Source: an uncultured Azohydromonas sp. (lineage in GTDB: Bacteria > Pseudomonadota > Gammaproteobacteria > Burkholderiales > Burkholderiaceae_C). From it: a stretch of DNA of 36,934 bases. The translations under genes and the position numbers were made by a program. Below, one piece after another: positions 7,591 to 16,321 of the stretch. The stretch is taken from the NCBI RefSeq assembly GCF_937926365.1, contig NZ_CALAOH010000165.1:1-36934 (forward strand). The letters run 5' to 3'. Position 1 is the first letter of the stretch. Every line of letters begins with the position of its first letter. The notes below the pieces were generated by a model, which was not told the DNA's origin, searched no databases, and saw only the letters and a program-made list of their open reading frames with translations.

Positions 7591-9891
7591 ATGCTGTTTC
7601 CCTGTTCTGTGAGCCCGCTGCGCCCTGTGGTGGCCAGCGTGGCGGTGGTGGCCGCTGCCTGCGCCTTGCCCGCGACGGCGGCCGAGCCCTTCGTGCTGAA
7701 GGACATCCGCATTGAAGGTCTGCAGCGCACCGATCCCGGTACCGTGTTCGCGGCACTGCCCTTTCGCATCGGTGACACCTATACCGACGAGAAAGGCTCC
7801 GCGGCACTGCGCGCGCTCTTCGCCACGGGCCTGTTCCGCGACGTGCGGCTGGAGGTCGAGGGCGAGGTGGTGGTGGTGGTGGTCGATGAGCGCTCCATCA
7901 TCTCCACCGTCAGCTTCGTGGGCCTCAAGGAGTTCGACCAGGACACGCTGCTGAAGTCGCTGAAGTCCGCGGGCATCGGCGAAGGCTTGCCCTTCGACCG
8001 CGCCACGGTGGACCGCGCCGAGCAGGAGATCAAGCGCCAGTACCTCTCCCGCAGCCTCTACGGTGCGGAGGTCGTCACGACCATCACGCCGCAGGAGCGC
8101 AACCGCGTCAACGTCACCTTCACCATCGTCGAGGGCGAGACGGCGCGCATCAAGGACATCCGCATCGTCGGCGCCAAGGCCTTCTCCGAGCGCACGCTGC
8201 TGGGCCTGCTGGAGCAGACCACCGGTGGCTGGCTGACCTGGTACACCAAGACCGACCGCTACTCGCGCGCCAAGCTCAACGCCGACCTGGAGACGCTGCG
8301 CGCCTACTACACCAACCGCGGCTACCTGGAATTCAACGTCGAGTCCACCCAGGTCACGATCTCGCCGGACAAGCAGGAGATCTCGATCACGATCTCCATT
8401 CGCGAGGGCCAGCCCTACACCGTTACCGGCGTGAAGCTCGAAGGCGATCTGTTGGGCAAGGAAGACGAGTTCCGCTCGCTGGTCAAGGTCAAGCCCGGCG
8501 AGCCCTATCGCAGCGAGGACGTGGCCGAGACGGTGCGCTTGTTCACCGAGCGCTTCGGCTTCTACGGCTACGCCTTCGCACGCGTGGAGTCACGTCCCGA
8601 GATCGACCGCGCCAACGGCCAGGTGTCGCTGGTGCTGGCGGCCGACCCGCAGCGCCGCGTGTACGTGCGCCGCATCAACGTCGCAGGCAACACGCGCACG
8701 CGCGACGAAGTGATCCGGCGCGAATTCCGCCAGTTCGAGTCGTCCTGGTACGACGGCCAGCGCATCAAGCTCTCACGCGACCGCGTGGACCGCCTGGGCT
8801 ACTTCAAGGACGTGGCGGTGGACACCGAGGAGGTGCCCGGCGCGCTGGACCAGGTGGACCTGACCGTCAACGTGACGGAGAAGCCCACCGGCAACCTGAT
8901 GCTGGGCGCGGGCTTCTCCAGCGCCGAGAAGCTCACGCTCTCTGGCTCGATTCGCCAGGAGAACGTGTTCGGCAGCGGCAACTACTTGGGCGTGGAGGTC
9001 AACACCAGCCGCTACAACCGGCAACTGGTGCTCTCCACCGTAGATCCCTACTTCACCATCGACGGCATCTCGCGCGCGGTGGACCTGTACTACCGCACCA
9101 GCCGCCCCATCAACAGCCAGGGCGAGGACTACAAGCTCATCACGCCCGGCGCCGCGGTGCGCTTCGGGGTGCCTTTCTCCGAGTACGACACGGTGTTCTT
9201 TGGCATCGGCATCGAGCGCACGGAAATCGAGGGCAGCGCGCTGCCCAAAGCCTACAGCGACTATCGCAACAGCTTCGGTGACACCGCGCTGTCGGTGCCG
9301 CTGACGCTGGGCTGGGCACGGGACCAGCGCGACAGCGCCCTGGTGCCCACGCGCGGGCGCTACCAGCGCGTCAACGCCGAGCTCTCCGCCGGAGGTGATG
9401 CGCGCTACCTGCGCACCAACTTCCAGGTGCAGCAGTACATCGCGCTGGGGCCGCGCTTCACGTTGGGCCTCAATGCCGAGCTGGGCTACGGCAAGGGGCT
9501 GGGCGGGCGGCCATATCCGGTGTTCAAGAACTTCTACGGCGGCGGCCTGGGTTCGGTGCGCGGCTTCGACCAGGGCTCGCTGGGCTTGGTGGACCCGACC
9601 GGCGCCTACCTCGGCGGCAACCGCAAGCTCAACCTCAACGCCGAGCTCTACGTGCCCATGCCGGGCTCGGGCAACGACAAGACGCTGCGCCTGTTCGGCT
9701 TCATGGACGCCGGCAACGTCTGGTCCGAGGCTGAGAAGATGCAGCTCGACGACCTGCGTGTGTCCGCCGGCATTGGCCTGAGCTGGATCTCGCCAGTGGG
9801 TCCGCTCAAGCTCAGCGTGGGCACGCCGGTGCGCAAGCAGCCGGCAGATAGAATTCAACGTTTCCAATTCCAGATCGGGACTGCGTTTTGA
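7591..9891 (+). CDS. bamA: Outer membrane protein assembly factor BamA
   Basis: The 766-residue protein is the Omp85 core of the BAM complex, which folds and inserts beta-barrel proteins. A signal peptide of about 31 residues ends at ATAAEP. Five POTRA domains follow (about residues 35-430; FVLKDIRIEGLQR opens the first), then a 16-strand barrel with the conserved loop motif VRGFDQGSLG near residue 655. The chain ends in the outer membrane C-terminal signature with a final Phe (QIGTAF). No clear Shine-Dalgarno is seen. Its stop overlaps the skp start as TGATG. Confidence 0.98.
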   Translation: MLFPCSVSPLRPVVASVAVVAAACALPATAAEPFVLKDIRIEGLQRTDPGTVFAALPFRIGDTYTDEKGSAALRALFATGLFRDVRLEVEGEVVVVVVDERSIISTVSFVGLKEFDQDTLLKSLKSAGIGEGLPFDRATVDRAEQEIKRQYLSRSLYGAEVVTTITPQERNRVNVTFTIVEGETARIKDIRIVGAKAFSERTLLGLLEQTTGGWLTWYTKTDRYSRAKLNADLETLRAYYTNRGYLEFNVESTQVTISPDKQEISITISIREGQPYTVTGVKLEGDLLGKEDEFRSLVKVKPGEPYRSEDVAETVRLFTERFGFYGYAFARVESRPEIDRANGQVSLVLAADPQRRVYVRRINVAGNTRTRDEVIRREFRQFESSWYDGQRIKLSRDRVDRLGYFKDVAVDTEEVPGALDQVDLTVNVTEKPTGNLMLGAGFSSAEKLTLSGSIRQENVFGSGNYLGVEVNTSRYNRQLVLSTVDPYFTIDGISRAVDLYYRTSRPINSQGEDYKLITPGAAVRFGVPFSEYDTVFFGIGIERTEIEGSALPKAYSDYRNSFGDTALSVPLTLGWARDQRDSALVPTRGRYQRVNAELSAGGDARYLRTNFQVQQYIALGPRFTLGLNAELGYGKGLGGRPYPVFKNFYGGGLGSVRGFDQGSLGLVDPTGAYLGGNRKLNLNAELYVPMPGSGNDKTLRLFGFMDAGNVWSEAEKMQLDDLRVSAGIGLSWISPVGPLKLSVGTPVRKQPADRIQRFQFQIGTAF

Positions 9892-10400
9892 TGAACATGG
9901 GTGGATGGAAGTCGCTGGTCTTCGCCGCGGCGCTGGCGGCTGCCGGTGCTGGCGCGCAGGCCCAGGAACTGAAGATCGGCTACGTCAACAGCGAGCGTGT
10001 GCTGCGCGAAGCCACGCCGGCCAAAGCTGCACAGAGCAAGCTGGAAGCGGAGTTCGGCAAGCGCGAGAAGGAGCTTGCCGACATGGCCACGCGCCTGAAG
10101 GCCGCCTCGGACAAGCTGGAGAAGGACGCTCCGACGCTGAGCGAGGCCGAGCGCACGCGCCGCCAGCGCGATCTGGTCGAGCAGGACCGCGACTTCCAGC
10201 GTCGCCGTCGCGAGTTCCAGGAAGACCTCAACCAGCGCAAGAACGAGGAGCTGGCTTCCGTGGTCGAGCGTGCCAACAAGGTGATCAAGCAGATCTTCGA
10301 CCAGGAGAAGTACGACCTGATCCTGCAGGAGGTCGTGTTTGCCGGTCCGCGCGTGGACATCACCAAGAAGGTGATCGACGCGCTCAACGCCGGCAAGTGA
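9891..10400 (+). CDS. skp: Periplasmic chaperone Skp (OmpH family)
   Basis: The 169-residue protein is a periplasmic holdase that carries unfolded outer membrane proteins to BamA. A signal peptide of about 24 residues ends GAQAQE. The mature part begins LKIGYVNSERVL, the usual OmpH/Skp start, and continues as a long charged coiled coil (roughly residues 45-125) that forms the tentacles of the trimer. ATG 9891 overlaps the bamA stop by one base; TTG 9888 and ATG 9897 are possible alternatives in the same frame. Confidence 0.95.
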   Translation: MNMGGWKSLVFAAALAAAGAGAQAQELKIGYVNSERVLREATPAKAAQSKLEAEFGKREKELADMATRLKAASDKLEKDAPTLSEAERTRRQRDLVEQDRDFQRRRREFQEDLNQRKNEELASVVERANKVIKQIFDQEKYDLILQEVVFAGPRVDITKKVIDALNAGK

Positions 10401-10444
10401 TGCCGTCGTGGCCGCCCCGGCGGGCGTGCCGCATTCGCTGCCTC

Positions 10445-10466
10445 GCGGCCGCCCTCGGGCGGCCGC
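10445..10466 (+). other. GC-rich hairpin between skp and lpxD
   Basis: A perfect 10-base inverted repeat GCGGCCGCCC (10445-10454) and GGGCGGCCGC (10457-10466) is separated by TC. It is followed by AGCCTTTGCCCC, which is not a proper U-tract. It may slow transcription or protect the mRNA end within the operon. Confidence 0.5.
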
Positions 10467-10497
10467 AGCCTTTGCCCCTATGAGTGAGCCTGCATCG

Positions 10498-11523
10498 ATG
10501 AGCGTCGTGCTTTCGGACATCGTGGCCGCCCTCGGCGGCGAGTTGCTGGGCGACGCGTCGGTGCACATCGCCGCCATCGCGCCGCTGGAGTCCGCCGGGT
10601 CCTCGGACATCAGTTTCCTGTCCAACCCGCGCTACCGCAGCCAGCTTGGCAGCACGCAGGCCGGATGCGTGATCGTGGCGCCGGCGCTGCGTGACGAAGT
10701 CGCCGCGCGCCGCGCCGCCATCATCACGCCCGATCCGTACCTCTACTTCGCACGGCTGACGCAGTGGTGGGCCGTGCGCACGCGCCCCGCATTGCCTGCA
10801 GGCGTGCATCCGTCCGCGGTGGTGGAGGAGGGCGCGCAGATCGACCCCACGGCCCGCGTCGAAGCGCAGGCTTTCGTCGGTGCCGGCGCGGTGGTCGAGG
10901 CCGGCGCCGTGGTGGGCGCGCAAAGCTGCGTGGGTCGCGGCGCGCGCGTGGGTGCGCATTCGCGCCTGGCCGCACGCGTGGTACTGGGTGAGCGCTGCAC
11001 GCTGGGGCGGCGCTGCATCGTGCATGGCGGCGCGGTCATCGGCGCCGACGGCTTCGGCTTTGCGCCGAACCAGGGCCGCTGGGAGAAGATCGAGCAGCTC
11101 GGTGCCGTGCGCATCGGCGACGACGTGGAGATCGGCGCCAACACCTGCATCGACCGCGGCGCCCTGGGTGACACCGTCATCGAAGATGGTGTGAAGCTCG
11201 ACAACCTGATCCAGGTCGCCCACAACGTGCACATCGGCGCGCACACTGCCATCGCGGGCTGCGTGGGGATTGCCGGCAGCACGCGCATCGGGCGCCACTG
11301 CACCATTGGCGGTTCCGCCAACATCATTGGCCACATCGAGATCGTGGACCAGGTGCATGTCTCGGCCTGCACGTTCGTGAGTCGCTCGATCCGCCAGCCG
11401 GGCCACTACAGCGGCTCCTTCCCCTTCGACGACAATGCGAGTTGGGAAAAGAACGCAGCCACGCTGCGCCAGCTGCATGCGTTGCGCGAGCGCCTGAAGG
11501 CGCTCGAAAAGAAGATCACATGA
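10498..11523 (+). CDS. lpxD: UDP-3-O-(3-hydroxyacyl)glucosamine N-acyltransferase LpxD
   Basis: The 341-residue enzyme adds the N-linked 3-hydroxyacyl chain to the lipid A precursor using acyl-ACP. An N-terminal uridine-binding domain (SDIVAALGGELLG, PLESAGSSDISFLSNPRY) is followed by a left-handed beta-helix of hexapeptide repeats from about residue 105. The catalytic His lies in QVAHNVHIG near residue 240. ATG 10498 was chosen because homologues begin MSxxLSDIV; ATG 10480 and an upstream GTG are in frame but lack support. The stop overlaps the fabZ start. Confidence 0.97.
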   Translation: MSVVLSDIVAALGGELLGDASVHIAAIAPLESAGSSDISFLSNPRYRSQLGSTQAGCVIVAPALRDEVAARRAAIITPDPYLYFARLTQWWAVRTRPALPAGVHPSAVVEEGAQIDPTARVEAQAFVGAGAVVEAGAVVGAQSCVGRGARVGAHSRLAARVVLGERCTLGRRCIVHGGAVIGADGFGFAPNQGRWEKIEQLGAVRIGDDVEIGANTCIDRGALGDTVIEDGVKLDNLIQVAHNVHIGAHTAIAGCVGIAGSTRIGRHCTIGGSANIIGHIEIVDQVHVSACTFVSRSIRQPGHYSGSFPFDDNASWEKNAATLRQLHALRERLKALEKKIT

Positions 11524-11960
11524 TGGACATCCACCAGATTCTCAAGAAGTTGCCCCACCGCTACCCGATCCTGCTCGTGGACCGGGTGCTGCAGGTGGAA
11601 AAGGGCGAACGCATCGTGGCGCTCAAGAACGTCACCATCAACGAGCCCTACTTCGTCGGCCATTTCCCGCACCGGCCGGTGATGCCGGGCGTGCTGATCC
11701 TCGAAGCGCTGGCGCAGGCTTCGGCTTTGCTGGCCTTTGCCACCGACAGCACCGAGCCCGACGAGAACACGGTGTACTACTTCGTCGGTATCGACGGCGC
11801 GCGCTTCAAGCGCCCGGTGGAGCCGGGCGACCAGCTGCACCTGGACGTGACGCTGGAACGCATGAAGGCCGGGATCGCCAAGTTCAGCGCGCGCGCGCTG
11901 GTGGACGGCGAACTGGCCGCCGAGGCACAGCTCATGTGCACCATCCGCAAGATCGCCTGA
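11520..11960 (+). CDS. fabZ: 3-hydroxyacyl-ACP dehydratase FabZ
   Basis: The 146-residue hot-dog-fold enzyme dehydrates 3-hydroxyacyl-ACP in fatty acid elongation and competes with LpxA and LpxD for the same substrate pool. The signature HFPHRPVMPGVLILEALAQ is present with the catalytic His and Glu, and the N terminus MMDIHQILKKLPHRYP is typical. ATG 11520 overlaps the lpxD stop as ATGA; ATG 11523 is the next codon and equally possible. It sits between lpxD and lpxA, the usual order. Confidence 0.97.
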   Translation: MMDIHQILKKLPHRYPILLVDRVLQVEKGERIVALKNVTINEPYFVGHFPHRPVMPGVLILEALAQASALLAFATDSTEPDENTVYYFVGIDGARFKRPVEPGDQLHLDVTLERMKAGIAKFSARALVDGELAAEAQLMCTIRKIA

Positions 11961-11970
11961 CGACGCACGC

Positions 11971-12762
11971 ATGGCCCTGATCCATTCCACCGCACTCGTG
12001 GACCCGGCGGCCGAACTGGCCGAGGACGTCAGCGTCGGCGCCTACACGATCATCGGCCCCGAGGTCGTGGTCGGCGCGGGCACCCGCATCGGGCCGCACT
12101 GCGTGATCGAGGGCCGCACCCGCATCGGCCGCGACAACCAGATCTTCCAGTTCAGTTCGCTGGGTGCAGCGCCGCAGGACAAGAAGTACGCCGGCGAACC
12201 CACCGAACTGCACATCGGCGACCGCAACACCATCCGCGAGTTCTGCACCTTCAACCGCGGCACGGCGCAGGACGCCGGCGTCACGCGCGTGGGCAACGAC
12301 AACTGGATCATGGCCTACGTGCACATCGCGCATGACGTGCAGCTGGGCCACAAGACGATCCTGGCCAACAACGCGACGCTCGCCGGCCACGTGCACGTGG
12401 GCGACTGGGTGATCGTGGGGGGTCTCACCGGTGTGCACCAGTTCGTGCAGATCGGCGCGCACGCAATGATCGGCTTCGCCACGGCGCTGTCGCAGGACGT
12501 GCCGCCGTTCATGATGATCGACGGCAACCCCGCGCAGGCGCGTGGCTTCAACGTCGAAGGGCTGCGCCGGCGCGGCTTCAGCCGGGCCCGCATCGCGCAG
12601 GTCAAGCAGATGCACAAGCTGCTCTACCGCGAGGGGCTCACGCTGGAGAACGCCAGGGCGCAGATCGAGGCGCTGCGCGGCGGTACCGATGCCGATGGCG
12701 ATGCCGATCTGGCGCTGATGCTCGAATTCCTGGAGCGCGCCAAGCGCGGCATCGTGCGCTGA
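11971..12762 (+). CDS. lpxA: UDP-N-acetylglucosamine 3-O-acyltransferase LpxA
   Basis: The 263-residue enzyme carries out the first step of lipid A synthesis, moving a 3-hydroxyacyl chain from ACP to UDP-GlcNAc. It is a hexapeptide-repeat beta-helix with a helical C-terminal domain (from about residue 190). The catalytic base aligned to E. coli His125 is H121 in HIAHDVQLG, and H140 is also kept. The acyl-length ruler residue (Gly173 in E. coli, Met169 in P. aeruginosa) is Phe169 here (AMIGFAT), which predicts a short chain such as 3-hydroxydecanoate. It follows fabZ by 10 bases and ends 1 base before lpxB. Confidence 0.97.
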   Translation: MALIHSTALVDPAAELAEDVSVGAYTIIGPEVVVGAGTRIGPHCVIEGRTRIGRDNQIFQFSSLGAAPQDKKYAGEPTELHIGDRNTIREFCTFNRGTAQDAGVTRVGNDNWIMAYVHIAHDVQLGHKTILANNATLAGHVHVGDWVIVGGLTGVHQFVQIGAHAMIGFATALSQDVPPFMMIDGNPAQARGFNVEGLRRRGFSRARIAQVKQMHKLLYREGLTLENARAQIEALRGGTDADGDADLALMLEFLERAKRGIVR

Positions 12763-12763
12763 C

Positions 12764-13918
12764 ATGGCATCCATCGCAGGCGATCCTCGCTTCTCGATGG
12801 TCGCCGGCGAAGCGTCCGGCGATCTCCTGGCTTCGTTGCTCCTGGGCGGCCTGAAGGCGCGCTGGCCGGGTCTGTCGGCCACCGGCATCGGCGGGCCGAA
12901 GCTGGCCGCGCAGGGGTTCACGGCTTGGTGGCCGAGCGAGAAGCTGGCTGTGCACGGCTATGCCGAGGCGCTGCGCCACTACCGCGAGATTTCCGGCATC
13001 CGCGACGCGCTGGCCGAGCGGCTGCTGCGGGAGAAGCCGGACCTGTTCATCGGTGTCGATGCACCCGACTTCAACCTCGGCCTGGAAGCGCGGCTGAAGA
13101 CGGTGGGCATCCGCACCGTGCACTTCGTTTGCCCGTCGATCTGGGCTTGGCGCGGCGGCCGCGCCAAGCGCCTGGCGCGCAGCACCGACCACGTGCTGTG
13201 CCTCTTCCCCTTCGAGCCCGAACTGCTGCGCGGCCACGGCATCCAGGCCACCTACGTCGGCCATCCGCTGGCCGACGCGATCCCGCTGCAGGTGCCGCGC
13301 GCAGCGGCGCGCGCGGCACTGGGTCTGCGCGACGACGAAGCGGTGTTGGCCGTGATGCCAGGCAGTCGCCGCGGCGAGATCACGCACCTGCTGCCGGCCT
13401 TCCTGGGTGCGGTGCGACTGCTGCACGCGGCGCGGCCGCAGCTGCGCTTCGTGCTGCCGGTGGCACCGGGCCTGCGAGGCCTGGTCGATGCACAGATCGC
13501 TGCGCATGGCGCGGGGCTGCCGCTGGTGCTGCTCGACGGCCGCTCGCACGAGGCGCTGGCCGCCTGCGACGCCACGCTCATCGCCAGCGGTACCGCCACG
13601 CTGGAGGCGGCGCTGTTCAAGCGGCCGATGGTCATCGCCTACCGCATGGCAGCACTGAGCTGGCACATCATGAAGCGCATGCGCTACCAGCCCTGGGTCG
13701 GGCTGCCCAACATCCTGTGCCGCGACTTCGTGGTGCCCGAGCTGCTGCAGCACGACGCCACGCCCCGCGCGCTGGCCGACGCGGTGCTGCAATGGTTCGA
13801 TGCCCCGCAGCGCGCGGCCGCGCTGGAACAACGATTCATGGACCTACACCACCTGCTGCGGCGCGACACGGCCCGCACTGCTACTGATGCAATCGCGCGA
13901 CTGCTGGATGGAGCCTGA
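12764..13918 (+). CDS. lpxB: Lipid A disaccharide synthase LpxB
   Basis: The 384-residue family GT19 glycosyltransferase condenses UDP-2,3-diacylglucosamine with lipid X to give the tetra-acyl disaccharide 1-phosphate on the inner face of the membrane. Signatures are MVAGEASGDLLASLL at residues 12-26, IGVDAPDFN, CPSIWAWRGGRAK, TYVGHPLAD and MPGSRRGEI, with LIASGTATLEAALF for UDP binding. It is separated from lpxA by one base; the downstream rnhB start lies just after its stop. Confidence 0.97.
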   Translation: MASIAGDPRFSMVAGEASGDLLASLLLGGLKARWPGLSATGIGGPKLAAQGFTAWWPSEKLAVHGYAEALRHYREISGIRDALAERLLREKPDLFIGVDAPDFNLGLEARLKTVGIRTVHFVCPSIWAWRGGRAKRLARSTDHVLCLFPFEPELLRGHGIQATYVGHPLADAIPLQVPRAAARAALGLRDDEAVLAVMPGSRRGEITHLLPAFLGAVRLLHAARPQLRFVLPVAPGLRGLVDAQIAAHGAGLPLVLLDGRSHEALAACDATLIASGTATLEAALFKRPMVIAYRMAALSWHIMKRMRYQPWVGLPNILCRDFVVPELLQHDATPRALADAVLQWFDAPQRAAALEQRFMDLHHLLRRDTARTATDAIARLLDGA

Positions 13919-13922
13919 GCAG

Positions 13923-14528
13923 ATGGCGCTGTGCTTCGACGTGCCCGGACTCATGGCCGGCGTGGACGAGGCCGGGCGCGGCCCGCTGGCCGGCCCGGTG
14001 GTGGCGGCGGCCGTGATCCTGGACGACGACAACCCGATCGAGGGACTGGCCGACTCGAAGGCGCTGACCGCGCGCCGGCGCGAACTGCTGTTCGACCAGG
14101 TGCGCGCCCGCGCGCTGAGCTTCTGCATCGCCGAGGCCAGCGTGGAGGAGATTGATCGGCTCAACATCCTGCACGCCACCATGCTGGCGATGAAGCGCGC
14201 CGTGGAGGGCCTGCGCCTCAAGCCGGCCAAGGCGCTGGTGGACGGCAACCGGCTGCCGCCGCTGCGCATTCCGGCCGAGGCCATCGTGCGTGGCGACGCG
14301 CTGGTGCCCGCGATCTCGGCTGCCTCCATCCTGGCCAAGGTGCATCGCGACCGGTTGTGCCAGCAACTGCATGCGGCGCATCCGCACTACGGCTTCGACG
14401 TGCACAAGGGCTATCCGACGCCCGCGCACTTGGCGGCGCTGCGCGAGCATGGCGCCAGCGAGGTGCACCGGCGCAGCTTCAGGCCTGTGCGCGAGGCGCT
14501 GATGGCCCGCACCGGAGCGCCGGCATGA
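13923..14528 (+). CDS. rnhB: Ribonuclease HII
   Basis: The 201-residue enzyme cuts RNA in RNA-DNA hybrids and starts removal of single ribonucleotides misplaced in DNA. The catalytic start GVDEAGRGPLAGPVVAAAVIL holds the paired Asp and Glu; LADSKALTARRRE and the Asp of KALVDGNRLPPL complete the site, and ASILAKVHRD and PHYGFDVHKGYPT are typical. ATG 13923 has GGAG 9 bases upstream; ATG 13908 is in frame but would overlap lpxB. Its stop overlaps the next gene by ATGA. Confidence 0.96.
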   Translation: MALCFDVPGLMAGVDEAGRGPLAGPVVAAAVILDDDNPIEGLADSKALTARRRELLFDQVRARALSFCIAEASVEEIDRLNILHATMLAMKRAVEGLRLKPAKALVDGNRLPPLRIPAEAIVRGDALVPAISAASILAKVHRDRLCQQLHAAHPHYGFDVHKGYPTPAHLAALREHGASEVHRRSFRPVREALMARTGAPA

Positions 14529-15307
14529 GCGAGCCGCTGCGCGTCACCTCGCGCGACAACCCGCTGCTGGTGAAGCTGCGCAAGCTGACGCAGGACCCGG
14601 CGGCCTACCGCAAGCTGGGCCTGGTGTGGCTGGAGGGCGACCACCTGTGCCGGGCGCTGCTGGCACGCGGCCAGCGGCCGGCGCAAGCAGTGGTGAGCGA
14701 ATCCGGCTGGCTGCAGCCGGCGCTGCGCGAGCTCGCCGCTGCGGCGCCCAAGGCGGTGGTGCTGCCGAATGCGCTGTTCGCCGGTGTCAGCGCGCTGGAG
14801 TCGCCCGCGCGCATCGGTTTCACATGGGTGCCGCCGGCACAGAACGAGGTCGCTGCGGGACAGGCCGCCGTGGTGCTGGACCGGGTTCAGGACGCCGGCA
14901 ACCTCGGCAGCATCCTGCGCAGCGCCTCGGCGCTGGGCTTCGCGCAGGTGATCGCGCTCAAGGGCAGCGCGGCGCTGTGGTCGCCCAAGGTGGTGCGCGC
15001 AGGCATGGGCGCGCATTTCAACCTGCGCCTGGTCGAGGGCGTGGAGATCGAGGCACTGCAGGCGTTGGGGCTGCCGCTGGTGGCCACCAGCTCACACGCG
15101 GCGCTGCCAGTGCACGAGGCGACGCTGCCCTGGCCCTGTGCCTGGGTGATGGGCCACGAAGGGCAGGGCGTGCGCGAGGAACTGCTGCAGCGCTGCGAAC
15201 TCACGGTGCGCATTGCGCAGCCCGGGGGGGAGGAGTCGCTCAACGTCGCCGCCGCGGCGGCGATCTGCCTGCACGAAACAGCGCGGCGCCGGGGTGCTGG
15301 TCAGTAG
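14525..15307 (+). CDS. SpoU/TrmH-family RNA 2'-O-methyltransferase
   Basis: The 260-residue protein is a SPOUT enzyme that probably methylates a ribose 2'-OH in rRNA or tRNA with S-adenosylmethionine. An N-terminal substrate-binding domain (residues 1-95, VTSRDNPLLVKLRKL) precedes the knotted catalytic domain, which shows motif 1 (LDRVQDAGNLGSILRSASALGF), motif 2 (WVMGHEGQG) and motif 3 (GGEESLNVAAAAAICLHE). It resembles RlmB-like proteins, but the exact target cannot be read from sequence. It starts within the rnhB stop (ATGA) and its 3' end overlaps the convergent ppsR by 7 bases. Confidence 0.9.
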   Translation: MSEPLRVTSRDNPLLVKLRKLTQDPAAYRKLGLVWLEGDHLCRALLARGQRPAQAVVSESGWLQPALRELAAAAPKAVVLPNALFAGVSALESPARIGFTWVPPAQNEVAAGQAAVVLDRVQDAGNLGSILRSASALGFAQVIALKGSAALWSPKVVRAGMGAHFNLRLVEGVEIEALQALGLPLVATSSHAALPVHEATLPWPCAWVMGHEGQGVREELLQRCELTVRIAQPGGEESLNVAAAAAICLHETARRRGAGQ

Positions 15308-16122
15308 ATGAGTCGGTCCGGGCGGATGTCGCGCAAGATGGTGGTGGCGATCTCCTCGATGGACTTGTGCGTGGAGCTGAGCCAGCCGATGCCTTCGCGG
15401 CGCATCATCACCTCGGCTTGGTGCACCTCCCAGCGGCAGTTCTCGATCGCGGCGTACCTGCTGCCCGGTCGGCGCTCATTGCGGATCTGGCACAGCCGTT
15501 CCGGGTCGATGCTCAAGCCAAAGCATTTGCGCTTGTGCGGCGCGAGCGAGGAGGGCAAATGCCCGCGCTCGAAGTCCTCGGGGATGAGCGGGTAGTTGGC
15601 GGCCTTGATGCCGTGCTGCATGGCCAGGTAGAGCGAGGTGGGCGTCTTGCCGCTGCGGCTTACGCCCACCAGGATCACGTCAGCGCTCTCCAGGTTGCGC
15701 GCGGATTGTCCGTCGTCGTGCGCCAGCGAGAAGTTGATGGCCTCGATGCGGTCGTTGTACTCCTCGCTCTTGGCCACATCCGAAAAGCGGCCGACGCGGT
15801 GGTTGGACTTGACGCCGAACTCCGCCTCCAGAGGTTCGACGAAGGTGTTGAACATGTCCAGCACCAGTCCTTGCGAGGCGCCCTTGACGATGCGGCGCAC
15901 CTCCTCGTTGACCAGCGTGATGAAGACGATGGGACGCCTGCCTTCGCGCTGTGCGGTGGCCGCGATCTCTTCGGCCACTTGCTGCGCCTTCTCGACGCAA
16001 TCGATGAAGGGGCGCCGCACGTGCCGATGCTTGGCCGGGAACTGGGCCAGGATCGAATTGCCGAAAGTCTCGGCGGTGATGCCGGTGCCGTCGGAGACAA
16101 AAAACACGGTGCGGTTGGGCAT
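15301..16122 (-). CDS. ppsR: PEP synthase regulatory protein (kinase/pyrophosphorylase)
   Basis: The 273-residue DUF299 protein switches PEP synthase off by ADP-dependent phosphorylation of a Thr beside the catalytic His and on again by Pi-dependent removal. Its start MPNRTVFFVSDGTGITAET is typical, and the P-loop GVSRSGKT lies at residues 153-160. ATG 16122 matches homologues; an in-frame TTG at 16134 is possible. No strong Shine-Dalgarno is seen. It is divergent from its own target, ppsA, across 199 bases, which supports the functional call, and convergent with the RNA methyltransferase gene. Confidence 0.95.
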   Translation of the reverse strand: MPNRTVFFVSDGTGITAETFGNSILAQFPAKHRHVRRPFIDCVEKAQQVAEEIAATAQREGRRPIVFITLVNEEVRRIVKGASQGLVLDMFNTFVEPLEAEFGVKSNHRVGRFSDVAKSEEYNDRIEAINFSLAHDDGQSARNLESADVILVGVSRSGKTPTSLYLAMQHGIKAANYPLIPEDFERGHLPSSLAPHKRKCFGLSIDPERLCQIRNERRPGSRYAAIENCRWEVHQAEVMMRREGIGWLSSTHKSIEEIATTILRDIRPDRLIY

Positions 16123-16170
16123 GATGTACAGCAAGAGAGAGTGTTGTGACGATCATAGGTGGCGGCTGCG

Positions 16171-16176
16171 TAGAAT
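16171..16176 (+). promoter_or_regulatory. Possible -10 element for ppsA
   Basis: TAGAAT matches the -10 consensus at 5 of 6 positions and lies in the 199-base ppsR-ppsA divergent gap. No convincing -35 hexamer is correctly spaced (TTGTGA at 16144 is 21 bases away). It would give a leader of about 140 bases. The rest of the gap shows only a 10-base direct repeat GGCGGCTGCG at 16161 and 16276. Confidence 0.3.
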
Positions 16177-16321
16177 CACGCCCAATTCGCCTTGCGGCCC
16201 CGATGGCACGACTGCCCGGGCCTTCCAGATCCAAGAACATCAAGAACAAATTCACATCGGGCACGGTCTCGTGTCGGCGGCTGCGCAGGGCTCCAGTTTT
16301 TCCACCATCAGGAGCTTTTCC

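Noticed and set aside
15638..16321. N-terminal extension of ppsA by 228 codons
   Set aside because: It lies antisense to ppsR and lacks PEP synthase similarity; the family N terminus begins at 16322.
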